The notes below the pieces were generated by a model that had not been told where the DNA came from, did no database searches, and worked only from the letters and a program-made list of their open reading frames with translations. Positions 16,826-25,729 of a stretch of DNA of 64,000 nucleotides are shown one piece after another. The stretch comes from an uncultured bacterium. Its GTDB lineage: Bacteria; Pseudomonadota; Gammaproteobacteria; Burkholderiales; Burkholderiaceae_E. The DNA lies in the NCBI GenBank assembly GCA_903907905.1, contig CAIVPX010000030.1:62001-126000 (forward strand). The letters run 5' to 3'. The position numbers were made by a program, and so were the translations under genes. How positions within the stretch are numbered: the first letter of the stretch is position 1; each line of letters begins with the position of its first letter.

Positions 16826-17470
16826 GTGGCCATGCAGACATGGGAATCGATCGGATCAATCGCCTGGGTCGGTCTGGAGTTGCTGGCGACGGCAGCGTTC
16901 GCGCTGTCGGGAATTGTCGCCGCTGGGCGCAAGCACATGGACGTGGTCGGCGCCTGCGTGGTGGGCTTTCTGTCGGCATTCGGAGGCGGAACGCTGCGCG
17001 ATCTGCTGATCGACCGACGCCCCTTCTTCTGGGTCGAGCACCAGTCGGTGCTGGTCGGTGTGCTGGCGCTATGCGTGCTGGGGGTGACCTTCATGCGCAG
17101 ACGTCACATCGATCTGACCGAGAAGGCCATCCTGTGGCCTGATGCGCTTGGCCTGGGTCTCTTTTGTGCAAGCGGTCTGCACCTGGCCGCCAGCCACGGT
17201 ATGCCCGCGTTGGTGGCGATCATGATGGGTGTGGTGACGGGTGCGTTTGGTGGTGTGCTTCGGGATATGGTTTGCAACGAAGTACCGGCACTGCTCAAGG
17301 ACCACCGCCCCTACGCCTTGTGCGCCTTCGCAGGCGGATGCGCCTACATGACGCTGCAGTGGGCGGGTGCTGCGAGCCTGTCGTGCGCGCTCGCCTGCAT
17401 CGGCCTGACCACCGGGCTGCGCGCGCTTGCCCTGCTGCGTGACTGGCGCCTGCCGTCCTGGCACGATTAG
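16826..17470 (+). CDS. TRIC/YadS-family cation channel protein
   Basis: Encodes 214 residues, full length for the bacterial family, with about seven transmembrane segments in two repeated units. Each unit carries the glycine-rich turn followed by RD: FGGGTLRDLLID and FGGVLRDMVCNE. Bacterial TRIC homologues form trimeric, mainly potassium-permeable channels; a glycine-transport role has been suggested for the family. Start GTG 16826 is preceded by GAGGGAG. It sits between the LysR gene (12 bases) and the GT41 gene (10 bases). This is the intact relative of the damaged TRIC domain at 7708. Confidence 0.9.
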   Translation: MAMQTWESIGSIAWVGLELLATAAFALSGIVAAGRKHMDVVGACVVGFLSAFGGGTLRDLLIDRRPFFWVEHQSVLVGVLALCVLGVTFMRRRHIDLTEKAILWPDALGLGLFCASGLHLAASHGMPALVAIMMGVVTGAFGGVLRDMVCNEVPALLKDHRPYALCAFAGGCAYMTLQWAGAASLSCALACIGLTTGLRALALLRDWRLPSWHD

Positions 17471-17480
17471 GGGCTGAGCC

Positions 17481-19592
17481 ATGCGACGACCCGCCCCGAT
17501 TCCCCCGCGCAAGCCCGCCAGTGCCCGACCGGCGCCGGACCCCCGCGTACGCGCCAGGCTCGCAGCGCTGTTTCAGCAGGGCCTGAGCCTGCATCGGCAG
17601 GGGCAACTGGACGAGGCCGGGCGGGCCTACCAGGCGGTGCTGAAAGTCGATCCGCGGCACTTCGATGCGCTGCACCTGTCGGGGGTGGTCGCGTATCAGC
17701 GTGGAGAGCCTGCGCGGGCCATCCAGTTGATCGACCAGGCCATCGCCATCGACCCGAATCGCGCCCCGGCTCACAACAACCGAGGCAATGCGCTCAAGGC
17801 GCTGGCCCGTATCGATGAGGCGCTGGTCGGCTATGAGGCCGCCATCCGGCTCAAGCCCGACTATCCCGAGGCCCTCAACAACCGCGGCAACGCCCTCAAA
17901 TCGCTCGGCCAGCTCGGGGCTGCGTTGCAGAGCTACGATCAGGCCCTCGCCAGCAAGCCCGACTTTGCCGAGGTCTGGTGCAACCGCGGGCTGACGCTCA
18001 GGGAGCTCGGGCGACTCGAGCAGGCGCTCGACAGCTATGACCAGGCGCTTTGCCTGAGGCCTGCCGATGCTGATGCCCACTACCAGCGCGGCGTCGTTCT
18101 GCAGGAGATGTTCCGTCTGGATGAGGCTGCGGCGAGCCATACGAAGGCGCTCGAGTTCAGCCCGGGCCATGGCCGTGCCCGCTGGGTGCTGCCCTTTCTG
18201 CCCGTCATGCGGCTTTTTCATACAGCAGACGACCTTGAAGCGGCTCGCGACGCTCTGCGGCGTGATCTGGACCGGCTCGACCAGGCCTTCGCACCCGATC
18301 GGCTCGAGCGCGCGCTTGAGGCGGTCGGGTCCTGCCAGCCCTTCTACCTCGCCTACCAGGAGGTGGACAATCGGCCCGTGCTGGCGCGATACGGTGAGAT
18401 TTGTCATCGGCTGATGTCGCACTGGCAAGCCCGCGCGGGCATTTGGCCTGCTCAGGGTCGCCGCTCAGGTCCGATCCGGGTGGGCATCGTGGGTGAGCAG
18501 ATCCGCCATCACTCGGTTTGGAACGCCATCACCCGGGGCTGGGTGCTCAATCTGGAGAAGCGTCGCTTCACGCTGCATGTCTTTCATCTGGGCAGCATCG
18601 AAGACGATGAAACGCGCCTGGCTCGCGCGCATGCGGCGTCATTCACCGACAGGTGCCCGTCGCTGCTCGACTGGGCCAGGGCCATCGCCGACAGCGAACT
18701 CGATGTGCTGATCTACCCAGAAATCGGCATGCATCAACTCACCGCGCAACTGGCGAGCCTCAGGCTTGCGCCCGTGCAGATGGCCGCGTGGGGGCACCCC
18801 GAAACCACGGGCCTGCCGAGCATCGATCACTACCTTTCGGCCGAATTGTTCGAACCCGGCGACGCACAGCGTCTTTACACCGAGCAACTGCTGGCGCTGC
18901 CGAACCTCGGTTGCTGCTATTCGCGCCTGCAGGTCGCCGCCAGCAAGCCGGACCTGCACGCCCTGGGGCTTGATGGGGACGCACCCATCCTGCTTTGTCC
19001 GGGCAAGCCCTTCAAGTACGCGCCTGGGCACGATCCTATGCTCGTCGCGATCGCCCGCGAGTTGGGCCGCTGCCGGCTGGTGTTCTTCGTTCAGGACAAG
19101 GCCTGGGCGTCGCTGCTTCGCCAGCGGCTTTCACGGGCCTTCGAGCAGGGCGGGCTGCGTGCCGAGGACCATCTCGTGTTCGTGCCCTGGCTCAGTGCCA
19201 GCGACTTCTACGGTCTGATGGGCCACGCCGACGTGTTTCTGGATACGCTCGGGTTCTCGGGCTTCAACACGGCCATGCAGGCGATTGATTGCGCCCTGCC
19301 CATTGTGACCCGGGAGGGGCGTTTCATGCGGGGGCGACTGGCGAGCGGCGTCCTCCGGCGTATGGGTCTTCATGAGCTGGTTGCCGACAGCGAAAATGGC
19401 TACGTCGATCTCGCCGTACGGCTTGTTCGCGACCAACCTTATCGCGATGAGATCCGCCGCGAGATCATCAGGCGCCGGGAAGTGCTTTATGACGATGTCG
19501 AACCGGTTCGTGCGCTCGAACGTTTTCTGATCGCTCAATGCCGTGGGCCCGAAGCCACCGACGCGGGCGGGGTGCCTCTCGCTGACTCATGA
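17481..19592 (+). CDS. TPR protein with GT41 (O-GlcNAc-transferase/SPINDLY-like) glycosyltransferase domain
   Basis: Encodes 703 residues. About residues 28-250 form six or so tetratricopeptide repeats of 34 residues (for example ALNNRGNALKSLGQLGAALQ and SYDQALCLRPADADAHYQRG). About 330-690 match the GT41 catalytic region: GIVGEQIRHHSVWNAI, VQMAAWGHPETTGLPSIDHYL, FKYAPGHDPMLVAIARELG and FLDTLGFSGFNTAMQAIDCALPIVT. GT41 enzymes transfer GlcNAc, fucose or hexose to Ser, Thr or Asn of cytoplasmic proteins. There is no signal peptide. It lies 10 bases after the TRIC gene. Sugar donor and target are unknown; bacterial members often modify adhesins or flagellins. Confidence 0.88.
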   Translation: MRRPAPIPPRKPASARPAPDPRVRARLAALFQQGLSLHRQGQLDEAGRAYQAVLKVDPRHFDALHLSGVVAYQRGEPARAIQLIDQAIAIDPNRAPAHNNRGNALKALARIDEALVGYEAAIRLKPDYPEALNNRGNALKSLGQLGAALQSYDQALASKPDFAEVWCNRGLTLRELGRLEQALDSYDQALCLRPADADAHYQRGVVLQEMFRLDEAAASHTKALEFSPGHGRARWVLPFLPVMRLFHTADDLEAARDALRRDLDRLDQAFAPDRLERALEAVGSCQPFYLAYQEVDNRPVLARYGEICHRLMSHWQARAGIWPAQGRRSGPIRVGIVGEQIRHHSVWNAITRGWVLNLEKRRFTLHVFHLGSIEDDETRLARAHAASFTDRCPSLLDWARAIADSELDVLIYPEIGMHQLTAQLASLRLAPVQMAAWGHPETTGLPSIDHYLSAELFEPGDAQRLYTEQLLALPNLGCCYSRLQVAASKPDLHALGLDGDAPILLCPGKPFKYAPGHDPMLVAIARELGRCRLVFFVQDKAWASLLRQRLSRAFEQGGLRAEDHLVFVPWLSASDFYGLMGHADVFLDTLGFSGFNTAMQAIDCALPIVTREGRFMRGRLASGVLRRMGLHELVADSENGYVDLAVRLVRDQPYRDEIRREIIRRREVLYDDVEPVRALERFLIAQCRGPEATDAGGVPLADS

Positions 19593-19610
19593 ATCGGCGG
19601 GGCGTCCGCT

Positions 19611-19721
19611 GTGGGTAACCTGACTGTCTATTTCGACTTCATCAGTCCGAATGAACGGCTGGCATTCAAGGCCCTGCACCGGGGTCGGTGTGGTCAGGTG
19701 CTGAGTCAAGTCGAGGGTTGA
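19611..19721 (+). pseudogene. N-terminal remnant of a DsbA-like 2-hydroxychromene-2-carboxylate isomerase
   Basis: A 36-residue frame starting GTG 19611 reads LTVYFDFISPNERLAFKALH and then loses similarity before TGA 19719. The VYFDFISP-x4-LAFKAL pattern is the first strand and helix of HCCA-isomerase/kappa-GST proteins, which normally run to about 200 residues. Only the N-terminus remains, so the rest was deleted before the lipoprotein gene. The call rests on a short match. Confidence 0.55.
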
Positions 19722-19774
19722 TCGGCTCTACGCTTACACTGTCCTCGAACCGTTCGGCCAAACCTGAGGGCAAT

Positions 19775-20848
19775 GTGTCAAAAATTTCGAAAATCGTTCT
19801 GCTGTGTGCGTCAGCTTTTCTGTTGAGTGCCTGCGGCCCCAGCCTCGAGGACGCCCGCAAGGCGGGCTTTCAGTCGGTCGAGGAAATGAAGCAGTACAAG
19901 GAGCGTGGCTTCAATACCATGCGCGAATTCGAAGCTGCGCAGGCCGAAGACATCAAGCGCTCGGGCTTTGCGTCGCTTGAGGAAATGAATACGTTCCGCG
20001 CGCGCGGATTCAAGACCAAGGCTGATTTCACTACCCTGGGCTTCAAGGATTTCGACGAGATGGACGCCTTTCGCAAGCGCGGCTATGCGTCAATGGCGGA
20101 GTACAAGGCGGTCAAGGCCATGACGCCCGATGTGTTCTACAGGAGTTGCAAGGAGGCCTCGCGCTCGGCCTATGACGCCAACTGCAAGGGCAAGCGCGTG
20201 TCCTGGCGGGGTGTGGTCGATTCGATCGGCAGCGACGGCGCCACGATCACCTTGCTCAACGACGATGGCACCGAACCCGCCGAGCGGGTGCGGGTCGACT
20301 CGAAGTCGGTGGCCGCGGACATCGATCGCAGCGTCATCGGACGAATGATCGAGTTCGAAGGCGTGATCGATCGTCAGAACGTGCTCAAGCCCGATATCGA
20401 GCGGGCGGTGGTGTTGTCCATCGAGTCCGACAGTGCCCGCGCCATTCGGGAAAAAGAGCAGGCGCGCCTGGCCGAGATTCGCAAGCGTGAGGAGGCGCGA
20501 AAGGCACAGGAGCGCCGTCGCGAAGAAGATCAGCAGCGTCTGGCGGAACTTAAACCGCATCTCGATGACGCGGCGTGGCTGGCCAACAAGTTTGACGTCG
20601 AGTCGACGATGGCCTGCAAGCCCGCGGTCGAGCGGCTTGCGAAATTCAACTTCGAGTGGTTCGACAGCTGGTCCGAAATGAAGTTCCCCAGCTTCTACAC
20701 CAAGACCCGTGCGCCGGGTGTTTTTGTGGTCACGGGCGAGAAGATCAAGTTCCAGAACGGGTTTGGCGCGTGGCAGATCATGAAGTACGAATGTGCCTAT
20801 GACGCGGTCAATCGGCGCGTGGTCTCGGCGGATGCCTCGCCGCGCTGA
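19775..20848 (+). CDS. Lipoprotein with internal GF-x-S-x-EEM repeats, unknown function
   Basis: Encodes 357 residues from GTG 19775, with GAGGG five bases upstream. A lipoprotein signal peptide ends in FLLSACGPS, so the mature protein begins with a lipidated Cys. About residues 25-110 contain four to five imperfect repeats built on a GF/GY-x-S/T-x-E/D-E/D-M unit (KAGFQSVEEMKQY, RSGFASLEEMNTF, LGFKDFDEMDAF, RGYASMAEYKAV). A middle domain has strands like an OB fold (GKRVSWRGVVDSI, IEFEGVID). A charged coiled coil follows at about 222-262 (REKEQARLAEIRKREEARK), then a conserved-looking C-terminal domain. I do not recognise the family. It stands alone between unrelated genes. Confidence 0.75.
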   Translation: MSKISKIVLLCASAFLLSACGPSLEDARKAGFQSVEEMKQYKERGFNTMREFEAAQAEDIKRSGFASLEEMNTFRARGFKTKADFTTLGFKDFDEMDAFRKRGYASMAEYKAVKAMTPDVFYRSCKEASRSAYDANCKGKRVSWRGVVDSIGSDGATITLLNDDGTEPAERVRVDSKSVAADIDRSVIGRMIEFEGVIDRQNVLKPDIERAVVLSIESDSARAIREKEQARLAEIRKREEARKAQERRREEDQQRLAELKPHLDDAAWLANKFDVESTMACKPAVERLAKFNFEWFDSWSEMKFPSFYTKTRAPGVFVVTGEKIKFQNGFGAWQIMKYECAYDAVNRRVVSADASPR

Positions 20849-20851
20849 GCG

Positions 20852-22189
20852 TCAGATGACAGCCTGCAGACAGGCGTCGAGGTCTGAATCGGCGGTGAGC
20901 AGCGTCTCCCAGAGCTGACCGGCCTGCTCTGGCCCGAGCGTGTGCGTGCAGGCCAGAAATTTCGCGCGAGTCTGCGCTAGGGTCAGCGTCATGGGCCGAT
21001 CGGGCTCGAAGCACTCGGTGCGTGTGTCGGTGCTGACCAGAATCTGCGCGACGGGCAGGCCCGTGGTGTCGGGTAGCGTTTCTTCGATCTCGACCCGCTG
21101 GGCCATCGCCAGCACCGCAGGGTCTTTGAGCGCCGCCTCGTGAAGGTTGTCGAGGTCGACTCGCCCCTTCACCAGCGCGAAGGCGATCATGAAGGGAATG
21201 CTGTATTTGGCGTCCTGCAGGGTGGCGGGCACCCGTCGGCCCTCGAGCGGACGGCAGAGCTTGGCGGCAGTGGCGTTGACGGCTGCGACGATGCGTCGAA
21301 CGGGCGCGCCTTCGAGCGCCTGATGGGCGCGCAGGGCGGCGGCCACATAGGGGTGCGAGAAGCGGCAACAGGGCCAGGGCTTGATGCAGGTGGCCTCGAA
21401 CCGCCAGCCCGGCATCCCCAACAGCGCGCTCGAGGCCTGTTCCGGATCGATGGAGAGGTAAAGCCGAAAGAGCCCGGCGAGTCCTTCGAAGGCCGCGGGC
21501 GGCCCGGCCACACCCGCCAAGGCCAGCAGGGTGGCGGTGATGCCGCCCTGTGCCGCGAAGGCCGGGTAGATGGCGCGCGCCGTCGAGCCCACGCCGAACC
21601 CAGCCTCCTTGCTGCCGGCCGCCTGCATGTAGGCAAGGCCCAGGGCCGAGGCGATAGTGGTTTCATCCAGATCGAGCACTAGTGCCGCTGCCAGGCTGGC
21701 ACCGAAATAGCCGAAGAGTTGCGTGAGAAACCAGTCTGCGCCCGGGCCGGTACCTCGTGGGGCGCAGACCACACCGAGCCGGCACATGAGCTCGTCGGCG
21801 ATGGCGACGGCGCTCGCGATGGTCTCGATCGACGCCGGACGAAGCCCGGCCGCGGCGACAGCTGCTGCGAGGCTGACCGTGGTGGGATGCAGTCGCGCCT
21901 CGTCGTGAATGTCATCGAAGTCGAGCAGGTGAATGCGCGCGGCGGTTTCAAAGGCTGCAGCCGCAGGCGCCTGTCGGTCGGCCGAGCCGATCACGCTGCA
22001 ATCGCCGCCGCGCGAGCCCATGCGCAGGGCGCGCCGCACTTCATCCGACATGCTGTTCCCCGCTGAGGCGGCCAGGGCGATGGCGATGCTGTCGGCGACA
22101 TGCAGGCGCGCGCGAGCCATCAACTCGGGCGACAGGCGGGCCTCGCGGCGCTCGAGCGCCCAGCGGGCGATTTGACGACTCAGCATCAC
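20852..22189 (-). CDS. MmgE/PrpD family protein
   Basis: Encodes about 445 residues with the all-alpha N-terminal MmgE/PrpD domain (RARLHVADSIAIALAASAGN, LDFDDIHDEARLHPTTVSL) and a C-terminal alpha/beta domain. The family includes 2-methylcitrate dehydratase, cis-aconitate decarboxylase and iminodisuccinate lyase. No other methylcitrate-cycle gene is nearby, so the specificity is open. The start (GTG 22189 or ATG 22186) overlaps the stop of the EtfA-like gene, showing translational coupling. It probably acts on an organic acid in the same pathway that feeds electrons to the ETF. Confidence 0.85.
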   Translation of the reverse strand: MMLSRQIARWALERREARLSPELMARARLHVADSIAIALAASAGNSMSDEVRRALRMGSRGGDCSVIGSADRQAPAAAAFETAARIHLLDFDDIHDEARLHPTTVSLAAAVAAAGLRPASIETIASAVAIADELMCRLGVVCAPRGTGPGADWFLTQLFGYFGASLAAALVLDLDETTIASALGLAYMQAAGSKEAGFGVGSTARAIYPAFAAQGGITATLLALAGVAGPPAAFEGLAGLFRLYLSIDPEQASSALLGMPGWRFEATCIKPWPCCRFSHPYVAAALRAHQALEGAPVRRIVAAVNATAAKLCRPLEGRRVPATLQDAKYSIPFMIAFALVKGRVDLDNLHEAALKDPAVLAMAQRVEIEETLPDTTGLPVAQILVSTDTRTECFEPDRPMTLTLAQTRAKFLACTHTLGPEQAGQLWETLLTADSDLDACLQAVI

Positions 22190-23223
22190 GGCTCCTCGGA
22201 GGGGTTCGACGCGAGGGCGTCGATGAGCGGCGGCAGCAGCGCCTCCCAGTCGGCGACCACGCCTACGGTGGCGACCCGAAAGATGTCGGCGTCGGGGTCC
22301 TGGTTGATGGCGATGATCTCGGTGTCGGGCCCGATGCCCGCAAGATGCTGGGGGGTGCCGGAAATGGCGACCGCGAGGTAGCGGCCGGGCGTGACGTACT
22401 TGCCCGAGTAGCCCACCTGCCTGGCGACCGGGACCCAGCCCGCGTCAACGGCCGGCAGGCTCGCCCCGACCGCGGCGTCCAGCCGATCGGCGAGTTGCTG
22501 CAGCAAGGCAAAGCCCGCTTCGCCCCGCATGCCGCGCCCACCAGAGACCACGGTGCCCGCGCCCTCGAGTGGCCGCTTCTGTTCGGGCAGATCCGAGAGG
22601 AGCACTGGAGGAGAAGCGGGCAAGGGGCCGGTGAGCAACCTGTGCTCGAGTCGGCCCTCGCCGGTTCGTCCGGCGGGCACGGCGGGCGACCGGGCAGCGC
22701 TTGGGTGGGTGAGGGCAAAGCAGGGCGCGCGTGAGCTGCTCAGACGCAAGTTTGCGCGGCCGCCATAGGCCGGCCGGATTGCCTCGACTCCGCTTTCGGC
22801 AAGGCGAATACTCAAGCACCGCCCGAGCGCCGCGCCGTCCATCCGCACCGCCAACCGCGCGGCGATGTCCTCGGCGTGCAGGCTGGCGGGCAGCAGCACG
22901 AGCACGCGACTGCCCGGGCTGGTGTGCAGATGGCGGAGTACCTGCTCGCTCAGGGCGAGCAGATGCGCAGCGTCGCGCGACTGATGATCGAAAGCTTCAT
23001 GGGTGAACTGCCAGATCGTGTCGGCGCCCGCGTCGCGCGCCGCGTTGATCAGTTGTGCGGGCGCTTCGAGACCGACGAAGGCAATCTCCAGGCTGTGGCC
23101 AGACGTGGGGTGTGCGGCCAGTGCAGCGGCAATGGTCGCTTGCGCGCCTTCGACCTGGGTGTCGACGACCGGAATCAGTCCGAGTACCCGCCAGCCCTGG
23201 GGGCGGGGTGTTTCATCGCTCAT
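22186..23223 (-). CDS. etfA: Electron transfer flavoprotein alpha subunit
   Basis: Encodes 345 residues from ATG 23223. The C-terminal FAD domain is clear: TVVSGGRGMRGEAGFALLQQL, ARQVGYSGKYVTPGRYLAVA, SGTPQHLAGI and AINQDPDADIF with GVVADW. The N-terminal domain is more divergent. EtfA pairs with EtfB to carry electrons from FAD dehydrogenases to the quinone pool. Its start overlaps the EtfB-like stop by four bases (ATGA). It is probably an accessory, pathway-specific ETF and not the housekeeping beta-oxidation pair. Confidence 0.9.
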   Translation of the reverse strand: MSDETPRPQGWRVLGLIPVVDTQVEGAQATIAAALAAHPTSGHSLEIAFVGLEAPAQLINAARDAGADTIWQFTHEAFDHQSRDAAHLLALSEQVLRHLHTSPGSRVLVLLPASLHAEDIAARLAVRMDGAALGRCLSIRLAESGVEAIRPAYGGRANLRLSSSRAPCFALTHPSAARSPAVPAGRTGEGRLEHRLLTGPLPASPPVLLSDLPEQKRPLEGAGTVVSGGRGMRGEAGFALLQQLADRLDAAVGASLPAVDAGWVPVARQVGYSGKYVTPGRYLAVAISGTPQHLAGIGPDTEIIAINQDPDADIFRVATVGVVADWEALLPPLIDALASNPSEEP

Positions 23224-24008
23224 GCGTGCGCTCCCGTTCTGAGATAGCGCGCCAGGGCGAGCGCCTGGTCGGACACGGTGCCGGCGATGAGACGGCACTG
23301 AGCAGCTCTGCGGCCGCTGGTGGCGAGGGCTGCGTCCTCGATGGACACCCCAGCTTTCGCCGTCTGAACCGGTGTGAGCAGGTCTGGCAAGGCCGCGCGC
23401 TTGGCCGCCGCGACGTTCTTGAAAAGGGGATGACGCAGGCGATTGCGGCGATCGTTCGTCACGCTCGCGACGGTAGCGGGCAACATGGGCATGGCTTGCT
23501 CAAGCATGGCCTGCTCGCGCACCAGGAGGCGCTGGCCGTCGCGCGCGGCGAGCGCCTGGATCTGGCTTGCATAGCGCCAGCCCAGACGCTCAGCCAGGGC
23601 GGGGGCGATCGCGCCATCGTCCGTGTCGCCGAATTCGCGCCCCAGCAGCACAAGATCGACAGGCAGGCTGCATTGCTTCACCACCCAATGCAGTGCAGAG
23701 CTCGCCGCGACGGGATCCCAGGTCGGGATGGCCGATGCATCGACGCGCATGAGCGTCTCGGGCCGATATGAGGCCAGCGCGCGCGCCAGTGACTCATCGC
23801 CGGGCTGCTCGAGCAGCGCCACCGTGACGGCGGTGGCGGGATCGGCATCACGCAGCTTGAGCGCGATTTCGAGGGCGGCGTCGTCAAAGGGGCTGAGCAT
23901 TCTGGCGAATATCGCGGCAGGCTGCCCGTCGGCCTTGCGCTCGAGGTGCGCGGATTCGAGCGGATACCGGGTGTCGGCTACGCCTGCCATCAGCACGACA
24001 AGGTGCAT
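23220..24008 (-). CDS. etfB: Electron transfer flavoprotein beta subunit
   Basis: Encodes 262 residues. The N-terminal strand MHLVVLMAGVADTRYPL is a variant of the usual EtfB start; the central LVLLGREFGDTDDGAIAPAL with AERLGW matches the nucleotide-binding loop, although the usual Q is changed. It forms the first gene of an etfB-etfA-prpD-like operon. A flavoprotein gene of the fumarate reductase type is divergent from it and could be the electron donor. The divergence from housekeeping EtfB suggests a dedicated partner. Confidence 0.88.
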   Translation of the reverse strand: MHLVVLMAGVADTRYPLESAHLERKADGQPAAIFARMLSPFDDAALEIALKLRDADPATAVTVALLEQPGDESLARALASYRPETLMRVDASAIPTWDPVAASSALHWVVKQCSLPVDLVLLGREFGDTDDGAIAPALAERLGWRYASQIQALAARDGQRLLVREQAMLEQAMPMLPATVASVTNDRRNRLRHPLFKNVAAAKRAALPDLLTPVQTAKAGVSIEDAALATSGRRAAQCRLIAGTVSDQALALARYLRTGAHA

Positions 24009-24220
24009 ATCGGGTCCCTTGTTTTCGGTGAGCGTCCATTGTCGGGTCGGTGCGCGCTCGCGGGAACCGGGGTGGGGGGCCGGAGCATTCCATTTATCCC
24101 GCCTTCGAAGGGTCCGGGCGGTGCTTGGGCGGCAAGTGCTTTAGCCGCGCGCCCGGGTACGCGGCGCTGGCGGGTCGCGGCGCCTTTGCGGGTTTCCGAG
24201 ATCCTGTGAGCCGCCGGCAG

Positions 24221-24239
24221 GGATCGCGCGGTACGATCC
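24221..24239. promoter_or_regulatory. Inverted repeat upstream of the flavoprotein gene
   Basis: Arms GGATCG and CGATCC are separated by 7 bases, about 38 bases before the flavoprotein start, inside the 268-base divergent gap 24009-24276. It could be an operator or a hairpin in the leader. The rest of the gap shows nothing I can name. Confidence 0.25.
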
Positions 24240-24276
24240 GGAATGATTCGAAGAAACGTTCAACGGGAGGCAGCAG

Positions 24277-25656
24277 ATGGCTGACAGCGTCACGGATTGC
24301 GTGGTGGTCGGGGGAGGGCTGGCCGGATTTGCGGCGGCACTCACCGCCGCCGAGGCAGGGGCTCAGGTTACCTTGATCGAAAAACTGGCCGAATTCGGTG
24401 GGTCGTCAGCGATCTGCGGCGGCAGCTTCGCCTTTGCCGGGACCGATCTGCAGCGGGCCAGCGGGATCGAGGATTCGTCCGACTTGCTGTTCAAGGATTT
24501 GCGCGAGGTGGGCGAAAACGAAAATGACGAGCGCGTCGTTCGGGCTTATGTGACGCATCAGCATGCAACCTACGAGTGGCTCCGCCGGCAGGGCGTGCCC
24601 TTTGCACCCGTGATCATGGCCTCGTCGGGTCAATCGGTCCCGCGCTCGCACCAGGTTGATCCAGCCGACATGATGCGCCTGCTTGCGCGGCGTGCGGCCG
24701 ACAATCCCCTGATCACCTTGCTGCGATCAACCCGCGTACGGCGCCTGGTCCGCTCAGAGAGCGGGCGCGTCGAGGCCGTGCAGGCCGAGAACAGCGGGGG
24801 GACGTTCACACTCACCGCGCGCCGGGGTATCGTGCTGGCCAGTGGCGGCTTCAATCAGGATGCCGAACTGGTTCACCGGTTTGCGCCCATCTGCGACAAC
24901 GCGGTCTTCGTGGGGGGCAAGGGCAACACCGGCGATGGACTGCGGATGGCGTGGCGGCTGGGCGCCGATTTTCGCGACGTCTCCTTCATCAAGGGCACCT
25001 TCGGCAAACACCCGATTGACGAGACCAACGACCACAGCTGCCTCGCTGTCTACAAGGGCGCGATCGCCGTCAACGAGGCGGGCAGGCGCTACGTCGACGA
25101 GTCCATCTCATACAAGCTGCTGGGCGACGCCTGCCTGCGTCAGGCCAACGGCGTGACCTATCAGATCTTTGATCAGGATGTCTTCGATCTGGGCGACAAC
25201 AGGCTGCCGATCATGGATTTCGAGCGCCGCTTCGAGCACGGGCTGATCGTCAAGGCGGACACGCTGGAGCAGCTGGCGCGTCTGCTCGAGTTGCCGGTCG
25301 ATGCGGTGGTGGCCACCGTGGCCGAGTACAACGGCTTCGTCGATGCTGGCCATGATCCGCAATTCAACCGAAAGAACCTGGTGCATCACCATGGCGAGCT
25401 ACGGCGTATCGAGCGCGCTCCCTTCTATGCCTGCCCATCCACTGCGGCGGTGTATGGCACCTATTGCGGGCTGTGCGTGGATGCCGATATGCGGGTGATC
25501 GACGTGTTTGGCGAGCCGATCGAGGGGCTGTATGCCGCCGGCGAAATCGTGGGCGGCCTGCATGGCGCGGCCTACATGACCGGTTCGTCGCTGGGTAAGT
25601 CGGGCATTTTCGGTCGCATCGCAGGCCGCTCGGCCGCAGCCGCATCGGAGCGCTGA
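24277..25656 (+). CDS. FAD-binding fumarate reductase/succinate dehydrogenase-like flavoprotein
   Basis: Encodes 459 residues. The N-terminal FAD site is CVVVGGGLAGFAAALTAAEA with IEKLAEFGGSSAICGG; the C-terminal segment GLYAAGEIVGGLHGAAYM and TGSSLGKSGIFGRIAG completes it. This is the FAD_binding_2 family, which holds fumarate reductases, urocanate reductases and 3-ketosteroid dehydrogenases. No heme domain or FMN-carrier domain is present. It is divergent from the ETF operon, so it may reduce or dehydrogenate an unsaturated acid and exchange electrons with that ETF. SD-like GGGAGG lies about eight bases before ATG 24277. Confidence 0.87.
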   Translation: MADSVTDCVVVGGGLAGFAAALTAAEAGAQVTLIEKLAEFGGSSAICGGSFAFAGTDLQRASGIEDSSDLLFKDLREVGENENDERVVRAYVTHQHATYEWLRRQGVPFAPVIMASSGQSVPRSHQVDPADMMRLLARRAADNPLITLLRSTRVRRLVRSESGRVEAVQAENSGGTFTLTARRGIVLASGGFNQDAELVHRFAPICDNAVFVGGKGNTGDGLRMAWRLGADFRDVSFIKGTFGKHPIDETNDHSCLAVYKGAIAVNEAGRRYVDESISYKLLGDACLRQANGVTYQIFDQDVFDLGDNRLPIMDFERRFEHGLIVKADTLEQLARLLELPVDAVVATVAEYNGFVDAGHDPQFNRKNLVHHHGELRRIERAPFYACPSTAAVYGTYCGLCVDADMRVIDVFGEPIEGLYAAGEIVGGLHGAAYMTGSSLGKSGIFGRIAGRSAAAASER

Positions 25657-25729
25657 CGGCAGCGCCGCGCCGGTCGGCCGGCGCGGCGATTCGGTGATTG
25701 GGCCTGCTAGTGCCGCGGTTCGGCCAGAT

